Of a stretch of DNA of 10,347 bases, positions 8,940-10,347 are shown piece after piece. Below the pieces are notes generated by a model that made no database searches, was not told where the DNA came from, and saw only the letters and a list, made by a program, of their open reading frames with translations. The translations under genes were made by a program, and so were the position numbers. The stretch is from assembly GCA_009691645.1 (NCBI GenBank), contig SIAT01000053.1, positions 1-10,347 on the forward strand, written 5' to 3'. The stretch comes from Pedosphaera sp. GTDB lineage: Bacteria; Verrucomicrobiota; Verrucomicrobiia; Limisphaerales; SIAT01. Position 1 is the first letter of the stretch. Every line of letters starts with the position of its first letter.

Positions 8940-10268
8940 ATGAGGCCTTCGTCTCGCGCCGCCTCCCGTTTCCTTGCTGACTACGCCATGCTTTGCGTGC
9001 TGGCGTTGCTTTGCGCGTTCTTCAGCTTCGCGACCTACACGGAGCAACATCCCACCGGCGAAGCCGCTGCCACTCAACTCGCGGCCGACATCACGAAGCA
9101 GTTCGGCAAATCACCGCGCGTTCTCATCGCCGTGCGTGACCACCCCGAGGACGTTCTATTTGCGGCGAAGATCGAAGCGGAGTTGAAAGCGTCGGGCACC
9201 GCAGTCGTGGCCGTGGTCAAAGGCGAACCGAAGGAGGCGCGCGCGGTGCTGCAGAGCATGGCAGCCAATGGAACCAATCTCGACGCCATCGCCTGCAATC
9301 AAGCGACCGCTTCGTGGCTCGTCTTCGCCGATCTCACCACGGATTTTCCCGCGCTCGGTTCGCCGCGAGTCATGCAGGCGCAGACGTATCGTTGGCCGAA
9401 CTTCCTCAAGCGCGACAACCTTCTCAACATCGCCAATCAGATCGCGGTCATCGCCATCGTCGCGATCGGCATGACGATGGTGATCATCGCGGGCGGCATT
9501 GACCTCTCGGTCGGCAGCCTCATCGCGCTGGCCGCCGTGCTGGCCGCGCTGTTCATCCGCGACTTCGCCGGGGCGCAACAAGCCACCGCGCCCGGCATGG
9601 TGCTGGCCTGTGCCGCCGCCATTCTCATCACAGGCCTGGCCGGCGCGGCGAACGGGGCGATGGTCGCTGTCTTCCATCTCCCGCCCTTCATCGTCACGCT
9701 CGCGATGATGCTCGGCGCCAGCGGCGCGGCGTATCTGTTGACGCATGGACAATCGGTCTATCAAGTGCCGGATTCGTTCGTCCGCCTCGGGCGCGGCGAG
9801 GATCTGTTGAACCTGCCCAACGCCGTCGTGTTGATGATACTGCTCTATCTCGCCGCGCATCTCGTCATGACGCGCACCGTTCTCGGCCGTCACATCTACG
9901 CCGTCGGCGGGAATCGGCTCGCGGCGCAATACTCGGGCGTGCCGATCCGGCGCGTGGTGATGGCGACCTATGTGGCGAGCGGACTGCTCGCCGGGTTGGG
10001 CGGCGTGGTGATGGCGTCGCAGCTGAAGAGCGGCGCGCCAACCTACGGCGGCATGTACGAGTTGTACGTCATCGCGGCGGTGGTGGTGGGCGGCGCAAGT
10101 CTCAATGGCGGCTCCGGGCGGATGCTCGGCACGCTCATCGGCGCGTTCACCATCGCGGTCATCCAAAACGGGTTGAACCTGATGAACGTCGAGAGCTACA
10201 CGCAGAAGGTAGTCCTCGGCCTCGTCATACTCGGCGCGGTGCTGCTGGATCACCTGCGCCGGCGCTGA
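8940..10268 (+). CDS. Sugar ABC transporter permease, RbsC-like, with an extracytoplasmic insertion
   Basis: This 442-residue protein belongs to the ribose-type permease family (BPD_transp_2) and forms the membrane channel of a sugar importer. The family signature is plain: DNLLNIANQ (159-167), AIGMTMVIIAGGIDLSVGS (175-193), and the cytoplasmic coupling region GRHIYAVGGNRLAAQYSGV (316-334). Further helices run to about 437, and a short basic tail (HLRRR) ends it. Family members are usually about 310-350 residues. The excess lies between the first helix (about 14-31) and DNLLN, where residues 32-152 form a soluble alpha/beta segment. Arg residues at 2, 6 and 10 place the N-terminus inside, so this segment should face the periplasm, as the binding protein does. 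The ATG at 8940 lies 1 nt after the previous stop and includes the whole first helix. The cognate ATP-binding subunit is not encoded in this window. Confidence 0.93.
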   Translation: MRPSSRAASRFLADYAMLCVLALLCAFFSFATYTEQHPTGEAAATQLAADITKQFGKSPRVLIAVRDHPEDVLFAAKIEAELKASGTAVVAVVKGEPKEARAVLQSMAANGTNLDAIACNQATASWLVFADLTTDFPALGSPRVMQAQTYRWPNFLKRDNLLNIANQIAVIAIVAIGMTMVIIAGGIDLSVGSLIALAAVLAALFIRDFAGAQQATAPGMVLACAAAILITGLAGAANGAMVAVFHLPPFIVTLAMMLGASGAAYLLTHGQSVYQVPDSFVRLGRGEDLLNLPNAVVLMILLYLAAHLVMTRTVLGRHIYAVGGNRLAAQYSGVPIRRVVMATYVASGLLAGLGGVVMASQLKSGAPTYGGMYELYVIAAVVVGGASLNGGSGRMLGTLIGAFTIAVIQNGLNLMNVESYTQKVVLGLVILGAVLLDHLRRR

Positions 10269-10347
10269 CCGCACTGGCCGTTCTTCAACTGATGATGTCG
10301 GTGGCGTGGTGGCTTCTGTGCTGCAAAGTGAGGAATCAAAAACCGGC

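Noticed and set aside
9156..10274. 372-residue open frame on the - strand across the permease
   Set aside because: It is a His/Arg/Asp-rich product, which is the typical antisense image of a hydrophobic membrane-protein gene.
10292..10347. Open frame from tandem ATG codons at 10292-10297 running off the right edge
   Set aside because: Only about 18 codons are visible, with no ribosome binding site and no recognisable start of a family. It could be a real gene start but cannot be supported from this window.

Overview
The window is GC-rich (by eye well above 60%), and every convincing gene lies on the + strand, tightly packed. A PSCyt1/DUF1549/DUF1553 (PSD1) cytochrome-like protein sits next to a Tat-exported DUF1501 protein. 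That pair is a hallmark of the Planctomycetota-Verrucomicrobiota group, and I lean towards Verrucomicrobiota. Recognisable Shine-Dalgarno sequences are largely absent upstream of the starts. No RNA gene, transposon, CRISPR array or convincing terminator was seen.

Layout. Positions 4-195 hold a small two-helix membrane protein, possibly cut by the left edge. Positions 278-5794 hold a first apparent operon: a 1033-aa PSD1-family protein with two CxxCH motifs, a 485-aa DUF1501 protein (4-nt gap), and a secreted 318-aa five-bladed-propeller glycoside-hydrolase-like protein that overlaps DUF1501 by the four bases GTGA. A 91-bp gap (5795-5885), unusually AT-rich on its 3' side, separates this from a second apparent operon at 5886-10268. 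That operon encodes an RbsB-type sugar-binding lipoprotein, an AroE-like (shikimate dehydrogenase family) oxidoreductase, a secreted protein of probable galactose-mutarotase-like fold, and an RbsC-type ABC permease. The gaps between these four genes are 1, 22 and 1 nt. The last 79 nt carry nothing convincing.

How the genes may work together. The first operon looks like an extracytoplasmic carbohydrate-processing module of unknown substrate. The second looks like uptake and oxidation of a sugar or cyclitol: a binding protein and permease for import, a sugar-conforming or sugar-binding lipoprotein outside, and a cytoplasmic NAD(P)-dependent oxidoreductase. Three things stand out. The permease carries a periplasmic insertion of about 120 residues after its first helix, and this insertion resembles half of a periplasmic-binding-protein lobe. 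The AroE-like enzyme keeps the catalytic Lys and Asp but has lost the residues that hold the shikimate carboxylate, so a neutral substrate is plausible. The transporter ATPase is not in the window.
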